Shown: one piece after another, positions 1 to 7,240 of the stretch | Numbering within the stretch: the stretch's first letter is position 1 | How the letters are laid out: each line of letters begins with the position of its first letter | Assembly (NCBI GenBank): GCA_029262955.1 | Contig: JAJCYL010000482.1 | Location: 1 to 11,647 of the forward strand | DNA: 11,647 nucleotides | Direction: 5' to 3' | DNA from: Cytophagales bacterium | Lineage (GTDB): Bacteria; Bacteroidota; Bacteroidia; Cytophagales; Cyclobacteriaceae | Made by a program: the position numbers and the translations under genes | The notes under the pieces: generated by a model | What the model was told of the DNA's origin: nothing | Databases searched by the model: none | What the model saw: only the letters and a program-made list of their open reading frames with translations

Positions 1-387
1 GGCAGCCATTGTAGATGGGTTCAATTCACAGGCCCTTTGCATAGCTATGGCCCTTTTAAATACCAATTGCAGCCCATCTCTAAAACTTAAAGACTTATTG
101 GCTACTAATGCTGAGAATTCTCCTAATGAATGACCAGCAACCATATCCGGTTCAAAGGTTGGGTTAATTAATGCCATTACAACAGAATGTAAAAAAATGG
201 CAGGCTGGGTGACTTTAGTCTGTTTTAAGTCATCAGCTGTCCCTTCAAACATAGTATTCGTGAGATCGAAGCCCAGTATATCATTAGCTTCGAGCATTAA
301 TTGCCGGGCCTTTTCATTACTATCAAAAAGATCTTTGGCCATGCCTGGAAACTGGGCGCCTTGACCTGGAAATATGAAAGCCTTCAT
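1..387 (-). CDS. fabD: Malonyl-CoA:ACP transacylase FabD, N-terminal part (cut by window edge)
   Basis: FabD moves the malonyl group from coenzyme A to acyl carrier protein, supplying the extender unit for fatty-acid synthesis in the cytoplasm. Translating from ATG 387-385 gives 129 codons open to the window edge. The protein begins MKAFIFPGQGAQFPGMA, the usual FabD N-terminus (FPGQGxQ). The nucleophile elbow GHSLGE lies at residues 85-90, with Ser87 as predicted nucleophile. Arg112 sits 25 residues further on, the same spacing as Ser92/Arg117 of E. coli FabD. The catalytic His and the ferredoxin-like subdomain would be beyond the window. A second ATG at 391-389 is in another frame and gives no FabD N-terminus. 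No other fab gene is visible here, so this copy is not seen within a fab cluster, although the sequence downstream of it is missing. Confidence 0.96.
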   Translation of the reverse strand, partial: MKAFIFPGQGAQFPGMAKDLFDSNEKARQLMLEANDILGFDLTNTMFEGTADDLKQTKVTQPAIFLHSVVMALINPTFEPDMVAGHSLGEFSALVANKSLSFRDGLQLVFKRAIAMQRACELNPSTMAA

Positions 388-410
388 TCATTCTTCGTTG
401 GTTGCAAGAG

Positions 411-438
411 CAAAATTAATCCATTCCCCATATTCCAA
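411..438 (-). promoter_or_regulatory. Predicted Bacteroidota promoter of fabD
   Basis: Read on the minus strand, TTG at 438-436 is followed by 17 bases and then TAATTTTG at 418-411. This is a perfect match to the Bacteroidota -7 box TAnnTTTG with an accepted -33 spacing (TTG-N17-23). Transcription would start about 17-20 bases before the fabD ATG at 387. The promoter lies in the 66-bp gap after the T9SS gene, so fabD can be transcribed on its own. This is motif-based only. Confidence 0.55.
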
Positions 439-453
439 TGAAGTATTCCCCTA

Positions 454-3273
454 TTATCGCAGCATGTGAACCCAACCTGTAATCTGTTGTTCAGCATTCG
501 TTTCATCAAGCACATCAAATGTGACATCGGCTACATAATAATAAACACCTGACGGAAGCTCCGAACCGCTCTTAGACTGGCCTGTCCAATTGATCAAAAC
601 ACTATTTTCGGTATCACTAGTAGAATCGTAATCAAAAACCTCGTTTCCATTCCTATCAAATACTTTTAATTTAACTGTCTGAACAAAACGAGGGCATAAA
701 CTCCTTTCAAAGTTTTCTCTATTGTTGTCAGTTGTAGTAAAAGGATGAAAAACGTCGTTTTGGCCATCATTATTTGGTGTAAACACGTTCGGTAGACGGT
801 AGAATGGGCAATTGTCGTTACAGATCATTTCTGACAACTCACTTTCATTACCTGATCTGTCAACTGATGAAATTCTGTAGCAGCCCTTGTATGAAGAAAG
901 ATCCGAGTGAATGAACTCGGTGCCTACTACATTCCCAACTAGTTGCTCAGGAAGTACTCCATCCTCAGAAAAATAAATATTATAACTACGAATGTCATCA
1001 TCGCATTCAAGTGCCTCGTCCACTTCCCAAATCAGTCTGTTACTAAAATCGCTAAATTCACAAACCTGATTGATTAGAAATTGCTCGCAACCAAAAGCCT
1101 CATCCACCACAAAAGAGACAGGTGTACAAGGTGCAATTTCATCATTTGGTTGAGCGCAGGCTATTTGCGAATTATTGATCAATGGCGCATTGATTGCTGG
1201 ATTTCCATAGGAACCTTGGGTAGTAACGAAATAGCAATAGGTCTCCTCATCATCCAAAATCACGCCATCGTGAGTGCCGTCATCAAGGAATATAAAGCCG
1301 TTCAGATTCACATTAACCACTCCTAATTGAGTGAACGTATCCGGGGCTGCCGGGCTATTCCTGAAAACAAAATGGGAAGGAAAATCTTGTGTATTATTTG
1401 ACCAGGGGACTTCAGCATCCCAGGTAAGTTCTATAGCGGATACAAGGGGAGTTGGTTCCAACCGTACTGTGGATGCAATTGCCGATGTGTCAACGGCCTG
1501 ATTATTCACATCAAGTAAAATCACCTGGTAATTATAAGGCCGGGACTGTGTATTTAATGGATTTGCTGACGATCCTGAATCATTAAAAAATGTATTCGAA
1601 GTTTGCCCTAAACTTATATTCACCCCTTCATTAATCAAACCATCAGATCTCAAAATCTCATATTTATATGGAGGTGGGAATAAGGATTGATCTATTTCAA
1701 AGGGCTCTAACCATCTTACATTTATCACTCCTTCAACTTCATCTGTTTGTAACACAGATACGTTGGTTATTACAGGCGAATCTGCCAACATAATTGAACA
1801 AGCCTCATTTGAGACAAAACTCTCACCACTTGTTGGAGGACCGAACTCAGCTACTAAACGATAACAGTACTTAGCTCCGGGTGCCAGACCTTCACCAAAA
1901 TTATTGTCTATATAACTTGTGTTTTGGATGTCAATAATGTCAATGAGTTCATACCCCGCATTAGCTGGCATTCCGGTAAGACAGCTATCTAACGAAATGT
2001 CAAAATTGTCTACCCTTCTCCAAACTTGCATGTTGGTGCCATTGTTACATTCATAGCTGTCCCAATCTAACTGAATTGCCTCTCCGGGTAGCACAGTGGT
2101 TATCAGGCCAGTTGGTGGTGGTGCTACAATTTGAATTTGCCATGTCTTGAAGTCTACCAGGCTAGGGCCAAAATTTTGAGGAGGTACGTCCGTCGCCTTT
2201 ATCACCACACTATAAGGCCTTTGCCTAATATGGCTACAATTTGTTTGCCACTCAAACGTCATGAACGCGGGTGTAGTCATAGCAATAGGTGGATTTGGAC
2301 TGAATAGTGCCTTTGATGTCGTAACCTCAAATGGCCCTCCAAATGCCTCCAATTCTATGTCATGACCATCCGGATCAATGGCTTCAATAATTTCTTCTAT
2401 CCTGGTACCTGCAACTACGCACAAATCAGGAGGAGGAATAATTTCCGGAGGCTCATTATCGCTATCTTCGATAATAATCTGCATATCCCTGACTACAAAC
2501 CCAAGATTTCTCCATTCTCCTGCAAATAATCTCCATTCCTCTATAACGAAAGCTACATTATACTCCCCCTCCTGACCGGGTGCATCCCAGACCAGGTCAC
2601 CAGTTATAGCATCAATGGAAAAAGTTGGCGCACCGTTCGAAAGCGAATTACCTCGTGGGAAATTATTATAGAATTTGGGGTCGTTAGGATCTACATAATC
2701 AACCACACTTGAATCGGAAGCCTGCCTTGGGATAGTAAGCCGATAAGAAAGGCTGTCTCCATTAGCATCTACAGCACCTGGGTTATGGATAAATCTTGCA
2801 CCAACTGCTCCTCTATCTACCGGTGGCACCGTCATAACCGGGCTATCATTTAGTCCAAAGATAGGATCGATTATAATTTGGGTCTCCACATAAAATGGAG
2901 TCTCCACCGAATTAAACATATTTAGTATGCCTTCATTCCGATTCTCTTCTCTATAGCCAATCGTTTGTACACCTGGTCCCTGAAAAGTGAACTCGACTGT
3001 AAATTCATTGTAAGAGATTTCGTCCCCTAGATCTATTTCAGTAACATCAAAATCTTGCAACTCCTGGCCTCCAATGAACAACACTCCACCCCCGAATTTG
3101 ATGTCGGAACCGGTATCTCGATAGGCAATAACCTTTACTTCATAAGTAAGGCTTATGGTACTGATTCTTCTTACACGAATTTCGCTTGCCCTTATATGTG
3201 TTGCACTCAATTCATGCACACTCAGTAAGAATGCCAAAACGGAAACCCCAAATAACTTCAATAGTTTACTCAC
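454..3273 (-). CDS. Large secreted multidomain protein with T9SS type B (gliding motility-associated) C-terminal domain
   Basis: This 939-residue protein is predicted to be exported by Sec and then carried to the cell surface or outside by the type IX secretion system. Residues 1-24 form a signal peptide: two Lys, a hydrophobic core VSVLAFLL, and probable cleavage after LSA. Residues 135-270 and 272-385 look like cadherin/Ig-like modules (DANGDSLSY, ITGDLVWDAP, DPDGHDIELE). Residues about 387-820 resemble several divergent Fn3-like repeats with paired cysteines. Residues 826-939 match the type B sorting domain: LPNVFTPNNDGQNDVF, then VKLKVFDRNGNEVF, LPSGVYYY, and a terminal GWVHMLR. No enzyme motif is visible, so adhesion or surface structure is inferred. 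The start is GTG at 3273. A TTG at 3261-3259, preceded by an AGGGG stretch, is an alternative that still keeps most of the signal peptide. No in-frame ATG exists upstream before a stop. Confidence 0.9.
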   Translation of the reverse strand: MSKLLKLFGVSVLAFLLSVHELSATHIRASEIRVRRISTISLTYEVKVIAYRDTGSDIKFGGGVLFIGGQELQDFDVTEIDLGDEISYNEFTVEFTFQGPGVQTIGYREENRNEGILNMFNSVETPFYVETQIIIDPIFGLNDSPVMTVPPVDRGAVGARFIHNPGAVDANGDSLSYRLTIPRQASDSSVVDYVDPNDPKFYNNFPRGNSLSNGAPTFSIDAITGDLVWDAPGQEGEYNVAFVIEEWRLFAGEWRNLGFVVRDMQIIIEDSDNEPPEIIPPPDLCVVAGTRIEEIIEAIDPDGHDIELEAFGGPFEVTTSKALFSPNPPIAMTTPAFMTFEWQTNCSHIRQRPYSVVIKATDVPPQNFGPSLVDFKTWQIQIVAPPPTGLITTVLPGEAIQLDWDSYECNNGTNMQVWRRVDNFDISLDSCLTGMPANAGYELIDIIDIQNTSYIDNNFGEGLAPGAKYCYRLVAEFGPPTSGESFVSNEACSIMLADSPVITNVSVLQTDEVEGVINVRWLEPFEIDQSLFPPPYKYEILRSDGLINEGVNISLGQTSNTFFNDSGSSANPLNTQSRPYNYQVILLDVNNQAVDTSAIASTVRLEPTPLVSAIELTWDAEVPWSNNTQDFPSHFVFRNSPAAPDTFTQLGVVNVNLNGFIFLDDGTHDGVILDDEETYCYFVTTQGSYGNPAINAPLINNSQIACAQPNDEIAPCTPVSFVVDEAFGCEQFLINQVCEFSDFSNRLIWEVDEALECDDDIRSYNIYFSEDGVLPEQLVGNVVGTEFIHSDLSSYKGCYRISSVDRSGNESELSEMICNDNCPFYRLPNVFTPNNDGQNDVFHPFTTTDNNRENFERSLCPRFVQTVKLKVFDRNGNEVFDYDSTSDTENSVLINWTGQSKSGSELPSGVYYYVADVTFDVLDETNAEQQITGWVHMLR

Positions 3274-3460
3274 CCCTGACGAAAATATTTGAACAACTCT
3301 CTCAATTTAAATTCTCTACAACCCTATAAAGTACGAAATTTAGACCTCATTAACCGATAGTGTAGTGATAAGGATCGTATGATCTTTACTCTAATGGATT
3401 CAAATAACTTTGGGTGGAAGGTTGATGACTAATAAACAACAATTCCTCAAGTTCCCCTAT

Positions 3461-3486
3461 GTTAACTTTTGTCTTACAAAAGTAAC
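3461..3486. repeat. Near-perfect 26-bp inverted repeat containing a minus-strand -7 box
   Basis: GTTAACTTTTGT (3461-3472) and ACAAAAGTAAC (3476-3486) are reverse complements apart from one extra A, separated by three bases. On the minus strand the right arm contains TACTTTTG (3484-3477), a perfect TAnnTTTG -7 box pointing at the T9SS gene, but no good -33 element lies upstream. The repeat starts 13 bp past the stop of the PPOX-like gene. It could be an operator overlapping the promoter of the secreted-protein gene (leader about 195 nt) or a hairpin ending the upstream transcript. No U-run follows, so a classical terminator is less likely. Confidence 0.45.
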
Positions 3487-3499
3487 GATAGAGAAGCTT

Positions 3500-4150
3500 C
3501 TAAATTGAATACGAAAGAACATTTTCTGAGGGAGATAGATCCGATTTAAGTTCATCGTCGTTTATGGGCGGTTCTGTAACTAATTTCAAAGGAACTACAC
3601 CGGCCCAAATATCCAGTTGATAATCTTCCGCCTCATCCTTTGGTGGGCCTGTTCTTATTTTCGATGATGCCTGATCAATCTCTAAGGCCAGGACAGATGT
3701 GGCCTTCAATTCTTTGCTATTTGGACCTCTTACTTCATCCCACCGACCCTTCATGATGTGTTCAGAAACAACAAATAAGGCATGTTCCTTTTCCTCATCG
3801 GACACTTCTGTGGCAGTACCAAATACCATCGCTGAACGATAATTCATTGAGTGGTGAAATGCAGACCGTGCTAATACTAATCCATCAAGGTGAGTAACGG
3901 TTATACAAACGGGAATGCCTTGTTTTAAATTAACTAACATTCGGCTTGTGGATGCTCCATGGAAATAAAGACGATTTTCCTCACGACCATATATCGTTGG
4001 AATGACAAAAGGTTGTCCTTCAACTACAAATCCCGCATGACAAATAAAGCCAGCATCCAAAACTTCATAAAGTGTGTCTTTATCATACGAGCCACGCTGT
4101 GGCACTCTTTTGACTTTATTTCTGGATGTTATAGGATATTCATTACTCAT
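3500..4150 (-). CDS. Pyridoxamine 5'-phosphate oxidase-like (Nim/PPOX family) flavoprotein
   Basis: Predicted cytoplasmic split-barrel flavin-binding protein of the pyridoxamine 5'-phosphate oxidase-like group that includes the NimA nitroimidazole-resistance proteins. With the start at ATG 4150 it has 216 residues. Visible landmarks: NKVKRVPQRGSYDK near residues 11-24, LDAGFICHAGFVVEGQPFVIPT (31-52) with a His in the position typical of Nim-like proteins, LYFHGASTSRML (61-72) in the expected FMN-phosphate region, and HSMNYRSAMVFG (100-111). Family relatives use FMN or F420 on varied small substrates. The physiological substrate cannot be told, and drug resistance should not be assumed. In-frame TTG (4159) and ATG (4156) lie just upstream. 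ATG 4150 is preferred because MSNEYPITSRNKV resembles family N-termini and an A-rich AAAAG stretch sits about 9 bases before it. The gene follows the LysE stop by 58 bp. Confidence 0.85.
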   Translation of the reverse strand: MSNEYPITSRNKVKRVPQRGSYDKDTLYEVLDAGFICHAGFVVEGQPFVIPTIYGREENRLYFHGASTSRMLVNLKQGIPVCITVTHLDGLVLARSAFHHSMNYRSAMVFGTATEVSDEEKEHALFVVSEHIMKGRWDEVRGPNSKELKATSVLALEIDQASSKIRTGPPKDEAEDYQLDIWAGVVPLKLVTEPPINDDELKSDLSPSENVLSYSI

Positions 4151-4172
4151 TTGCATCAACTTTTGTGTAAAT

Positions 4173-4205
4173 AAAATATAGAGAGCTCATTCCACTCTAT
4201 ACCAA
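4173..4205 (-). promoter_or_regulatory. Possible weak promoter for the PPOX-like gene
   Basis: On the minus strand, TTG at 4205-4203 is followed 22 bases later by TATATTTT (4180-4173), seven of eight positions of TAnnTTTG. It lies in the 58-bp gap after the LysE gene and would start transcription about 10-20 bases before the ATG choices. The match is imperfect, so read-through from the GH3-LysE unit remains equally possible. Confidence 0.3.
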
Positions 4206-4208
4206 CAA

Positions 4209-4868
4209 TTAAAAGAGATAGGGGCCGGTTATTAAACTACTGACGGTAGAGATTGTATTAAATTCGAAAGCAAATGAAAATAGCCACAAGCCGGATACTA
4301 TTAGAAACACACCCAAAACTTTGTTAAACCGCGAAATCACTGAGGTGGTGACAATACTCCTTAAACGGTTGGCCAAGTACGACTTGATTATATCTGAGGT
4401 ATATACCATCACAATAATTCCTGAGAAAAACGAGAACTTATCAAAATGAGCATTGCCATAATCCACCTGTGCCAAACCAGCAACACCAATCCAGAAGACA
4501 AAAACGAATGGGTTTAAGAAATTAATTAACCATCCTTTTACTAAATACTTCAGGGCGTTACCATCCCATCCTACATCGTTGAATGCGCTTGTTTCTACTT
4601 TTCTGAAGAAAAGTACTAATCCGTATCCAAACATGATAACTCCACCACCTAAAGCCAGGAACAACTTGAATTCCTCGCTATTCAAAAATTGCGAAAGTCC
4701 GAACGACGCCAGGGCAACATAGAATGTGTCACTTAACATTACTCCCGTTGCTACAAGTATTGCCGTTCGAAATCCCCGTTGTAGGCTTGTTTGAATTATT
4801 GTAAAAAATACTGGCCCCATGGCAAGCATTAGTCCCATCCCAAAAAGCAATCCTTTAGCAAATGCCAT
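4209..4868 (-). CDS. LysE/RhtB-family small-molecule exporter
   Basis: A 219-residue inner-membrane protein of the LysE translocator superfamily, which exports amino acids and related compounds using the proton gradient. Hydrophobic segments lie near residues 5-27, 36-60, 67-88, 107-133, 145-162 and 183-202, giving the six-segment layout of the family. Recognisable signatures are GPVFFTIIQTSLQRGFR (18-34), equivalent to the GPxxxxxxxxGxxxG start of LysE proteins, and the NP pair in LINFLNPFVFVFWIG (114-128). Length is normal. The ATG at 4868 lies 3 bp after the GH3 stop codon (TGA GAA ATG), so the two genes are almost certainly co-transcribed and possibly translationally coupled. The substrate is unknown. 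The tight link to GH3 suggests it may be an amino acid or an acyl-amino-acid. Confidence 0.92.
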   Translation of the reverse strand: MAFAKGLLFGMGLMLAMGPVFFTIIQTSLQRGFRTAILVATGVMLSDTFYVALASFGLSQFLNSEEFKLFLALGGGVIMFGYGLVLFFRKVETSAFNDVGWDGNALKYLVKGWLINFLNPFVFVFWIGVAGLAQVDYGNAHFDKFSFFSGIIVMVYTSDIIKSYLANRLRSIVTTSVISRFNKVLGVFLIVSGLWLFSFAFEFNTISTVSSLITGPYLF

Positions 4869-4871
4869 TTC

Positions 4872-6419
4872 TCAGTACAAGTTTTTTTCTTTTAAGAAAT
4901 TCTTCCAACTTTTCAGATTATCATTCTTGAGTACCCTTGGGAATTTATTCTGTCCACCAATTTTACCATTTTGCTTCATGTAGTCATAAAAGGTGGTCGG
5001 AGGAAGTGTTCTCACTTTGACCTCTTTCAGTGCAGAGCTCCTTTCTACTTTGTAATCATCGTTAAGCTCCATCAAACAAGCATCAAGTTTATCTCTAAAA
5101 AGGTCACTATTCACCTTTCCTTCCGCAGCAATGTACCACTCATGCGACCACAGAGTGCCACAAGGTTCTCCAGCCACAGTAAACTCATTAATTGGTAAAT
5201 TCATATCCTGAGACACCATTTCTATCGCTCGATTCATGTTTTCGACTGATAAATGCTCCCCACAAAGACTTAAAAAATGTTTGGTTCTTCCCGTAATTAT
5301 GATTTCAGATTCTTCTTTCGAAACAAATTTGATTGTATCACCAATGACATAACGCCAGGCACCTGCATTGGTAGAAAGTAAAAGAGCATATTCCTTATTC
5401 TCTTCAATTTCCTCAATCGATATGGTCTGGGGGTTTTCTTTCAAATTTCCATTGGAATCAAAATTCGAATCATTAAATGGGATGAATTCATAAAAAATAC
5501 CATTGTTAAGAACAATCCGCATTGACCTGACATTAGCTCTTGCCTGAAAGGCAACAAAACCTTCAGAGGCCAGGTAAGTTTCCAAATAAATCATCGGTTT
5601 TGAAAAAAGCCTTTCAAAACTTTTTTTGTATGGCTCAAAAGAAACTCCGCCATTGACATATATGCTGAGATCCGGCCAGATATCATGGATACTTTTCAAA
5701 TTATTTCGTTCGATAATTCGTTCAAGCATAATTTGTATCCAACCTGGTATGCCTACAATGATCCCAATTTTCCACTGTGGTGCCTTTTCAGCGATCTCAT
5801 CAATTTTTCTATTCCAATCCGTATTCTGTGCGATCTTTCTTCCTGGTTTGTAGAAATGTTGGAACCAAAAGGGAAGTTGACTTGCCGTAATTCCAGACAA
5901 ATCACCCTCAAAGTATGTTCCTTTGTGCATCAGATTGGTGCTCCCTCCCAGTAACAAAATCCCAGAGGTAAAAAGGGAGTCGTCAATATTATATTTCGAT
6001 AAAGTTAGTATCTGTCGAATACTGGTTTTTTGTATCGACTTAATCATTTCCTGGGTGATTGGGATATGCTTTGAAGCAGATTCTGATGTTCCAGAGCTCA
6101 GAGCAAAATATTTGACTCTCCCCGGCCAACAAACGTTTCCCTTTCCCTCAAGGCACTTGTACCACCATTCGTCATGTATTTTATTATAATCGAAAATAGG
6201 TATCTGCTTCTTGAACAGCTCATAATATTGCTGGTCGGATGTTTTAAACCCTTTGAGGATCTGATTGAATTTATAGTGAGCACCGAATTCGGTACCTCTG
6301 GCGTGAATCAAGAGTTTTTGCAGCTCTGCCTTTTGTAGTTCACTGGCATTCGAATACTCTTGTTCAAGTGTCTCCCTGATTTTAATGCCCTTTTTTAAAA
6401 GGGTGCCTATAATCGCCAT
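4872..6419 (-). CDS. GH3-family acyl-adenylating / acyl-acid amido synthetase-like protein
   Basis: A 515-residue member of the GH3 (auxin-responsive promoter) family, part of the acyl-adenylate-forming superfamily. Plant GH3 enzymes activate a carboxylic acid with ATP and join it to an amino acid. The three adenylation motifs are present: SSGTSES (108-114), the phosphate-binding loop; YLASEG (282-287), matching the plant YxxSEG-type motif; and YVIGD (357-361), matching the plant Y-x-x-GD motif. GRTKHFLSLCGE (377-388) is the hinge into the C-terminal domain, and NGKIGGQNKFPRV (484-496) carries the conserved Lys-containing C-terminal motif. Length is slightly below that of plant GH3s. The enzyme therefore looks catalytically intact, but neither the acid nor the amine acceptor can be read from sequence, and auxin should not be assumed in a bacterium. 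It is the first gene of a unit with the LysE exporter and is divergent from yggS. Confidence 0.93.
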   Translation of the reverse strand: MAIIGTLLKKGIKIRETLEQEYSNASELQKAELQKLLIHARGTEFGAHYKFNQILKGFKTSDQQYYELFKKQIPIFDYNKIHDEWWYKCLEGKGNVCWPGRVKYFALSSGTSESASKHIPITQEMIKSIQKTSIRQILTLSKYNIDDSLFTSGILLLGGSTNLMHKGTYFEGDLSGITASQLPFWFQHFYKPGRKIAQNTDWNRKIDEIAEKAPQWKIGIIVGIPGWIQIMLERIIERNNLKSIHDIWPDLSIYVNGGVSFEPYKKSFERLFSKPMIYLETYLASEGFVAFQARANVRSMRIVLNNGIFYEFIPFNDSNFDSNGNLKENPQTISIEEIEENKEYALLLSTNAGAWRYVIGDTIKFVSKEESEIIITGRTKHFLSLCGEHLSVENMNRAIEMVSQDMNLPINEFTVAGEPCGTLWSHEWYIAAEGKVNSDLFRDKLDACLMELNDDYKVERSSALKEVKVRTLPPTTFYDYMKQNGKIGGQNKFPRVLKNDNLKSWKNFLKEKNLY

Positions 6420-6448
6420 TTATTGCTGTAAGATCTTTTGCAAACTCT

Positions 6449-6478
6449 TAAAATTATGGATAAATACCCAGAATCAAA
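6449..6478 (-). promoter_or_regulatory. Predicted promoter of the GH3-LysE unit
   Basis: On the minus strand, TTTG at 6478-6475 is followed 18 bases later by TAATTTTA (6456-6449), seven of eight bases of TAnnTTTG. Transcription would begin about 20-25 bases before the GH3 ATG at 6419. It lies back to back with the yggS -7 box in a 104-bp divergent gap. Confidence 0.42.
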
Positions 6479-6490
6479 TTGTGTTATATC

Positions 6491-6498
6491 TAATTTTG
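6491..6498 (+). promoter_or_regulatory. Predicted -7 box of yggS
   Basis: TAATTTTG is a perfect match to the Bacteroidota -7 consensus TAnnTTTG, 25 bases before the yggS ATG, giving a leader of about 20 nt. No TTG or TTTG is found 17-23 bases upstream, so the -33 half is missing or degenerate. AGG at 6516-6518, five bases before the ATG, could serve as a short Shine-Dalgarno sequence. Confidence 0.42.
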
Positions 6499-6523
6499 AC
6501 ATTGAAAGACAATCCAGGGAATT

Positions 6524-7207
6524 ATGAGAGTACAAGCGAATCTGAAAAAGCTATCAGAAGAATTCAATTTATTGAATTGCTCACTTGTCGCTGTTAGTAA
6601 GACAAAACCTGTAGAGCTAATCTCAGAGGCATACGAAACGGGCCATAAAGATTTCGGAGAGAATAAGGTCCAGGATTTAGTTAGCAAGTACGAGGTCCTG
6701 CCAAAAGACATTAGATGGCATATGATAGGTCATCTGCAGCGCAATAAAGTGAAGTATATAGCTCCGTTTGTTCATTTGATTCATGGAATAGATTCTGAAA
6801 GATTACTAAGAGAGGTGAACAAGGAGGCAATAAAGAACAACCGTACCATTTCATGTCTGCTACAAGTTCATATTGCCGAGGAACAATCAAAATTTGGCTT
6901 TGATGAGTCAGAAATCAACGAGCTTATGAAATCCGGACGAATAAATGAGTACAGCCATGTGATGATTCAGGGAATGATGGGTATGGCTACTTTCACTCCA
7001 AATGAAGAGCAAATTCATCGAGAATTTGGTTCACTTAAGATGCTGTTTGACAAGGTAAAAGCCAACAACTCTCAGCCTAATTTAGAAATGATCACCCTGT
7101 CAATGGGGATGAGCGGAGATTATAAAATCGCAATTGCTGAAGGAAGTAATATGGTTAGAATCGGCACAGCCATATTTGGTGAGAGAAATACCCCCATACC
7201 GCAATAA
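6524..7207 (+). CDS. yggS: YggS/PLPBP-family pyridoxal 5'-phosphate homeostasis protein
   Basis: A 227-residue cytoplasmic protein of the YggS/PROSC family, which binds pyridoxal 5'-phosphate and helps control its free level. No enzyme reaction is established for the family. The fold is the alanine-racemase-type TIM barrel. Visible signatures are LVAVSKTKP (21-29) with Lys26 as predicted Schiff-base lysine, FGENKVQ (44-50), WHMIGHLQRNK (65-75), GMMGMA (150-155), and SMGMSGDYKIAIAEGSNMVR (193-212), which holds the phosphate-binding Ser/Gly residues, followed by GTAIFGER. The length is typical. The start ATG at 6524 is supported by the upstream -7 box and a short AGG. The gene diverges from GH3 and converges on yqhA. 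It is not inside a pyrroline-reductase or cell-division cluster, where this family is often found in other bacteria. Confidence 0.96.
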   Translation: MRVQANLKKLSEEFNLLNCSLVAVSKTKPVELISEAYETGHKDFGENKVQDLVSKYEVLPKDIRWHMIGHLQRNKVKYIAPFVHLIHGIDSERLLREVNKEAIKNNRTISCLLQVHIAEEQSKFGFDESEINELMKSGRINEYSHVMIQGMMGMATFTPNEEQIHREFGSLKMLFDKVKANNSQPNLEMITLSMGMSGDYKIAIAEGSNMVRIGTAIFGERNTPIPQ

Positions 7208-7221
7208 AAAGAGGCCTCTTT
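7208..7221. terminator. Perfect 14-bp palindrome between convergent genes, possible bidirectional terminator
   Basis: AAAGAGGCCTCTTT begins on the base after the yggS stop and ends 19 bp before the yqhA stop. As RNA it could fold into a 5-bp stem with a GGCC loop on either strand, with A-rich sequence before it and U-rich sequence after it in both directions. The position between two convergent stops in a 33-bp gap is what a shared terminator would need. The short stem makes efficient termination uncertain. Confidence 0.45.
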
Positions 7222-7240
7222 CTCTTATATTAAGAAACTC

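Noticed and set aside
1081..1326. 81-codon plus-strand open frame inside the T9SS protein gene
   Set aside because: Lies wholly antisense to a well-supported gene, has no recognisable domain and no promoter; treated as a shadow.
2378..2575. 65-codon plus-strand open frame with a serine-rich hydrophobic product
   Set aside because: Antisense to the cadherin-like region of the T9SS protein; composition follows from the opposite strand.
3500..4150. Reading the PPOX-like protein as a nitroimidazole-resistance (nim) gene
   Set aside because: The family is broad and the substrate cannot be read from sequence; only family-level assignment is justified.
3959..4174. 71-codon plus-strand open frame overlapping the PPOX-like gene start
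   Set aside because: Antisense to the conserved flavoprotein N-terminus; no similarity to a known small protein.
5623..6189. Several plus-strand open frames of 75-89 codons within the GH3 gene
   Set aside because: All antisense to conserved GH3 sequence including the SSGTSES motif; mutually overlapping frames are typical of shadows.
6490..6711. 73-codon minus-strand open frame across the yggS start
   Set aside because: Antisense to the yggS PLP-lysine motif region and overlaps the divergent promoters; no supporting evidence.
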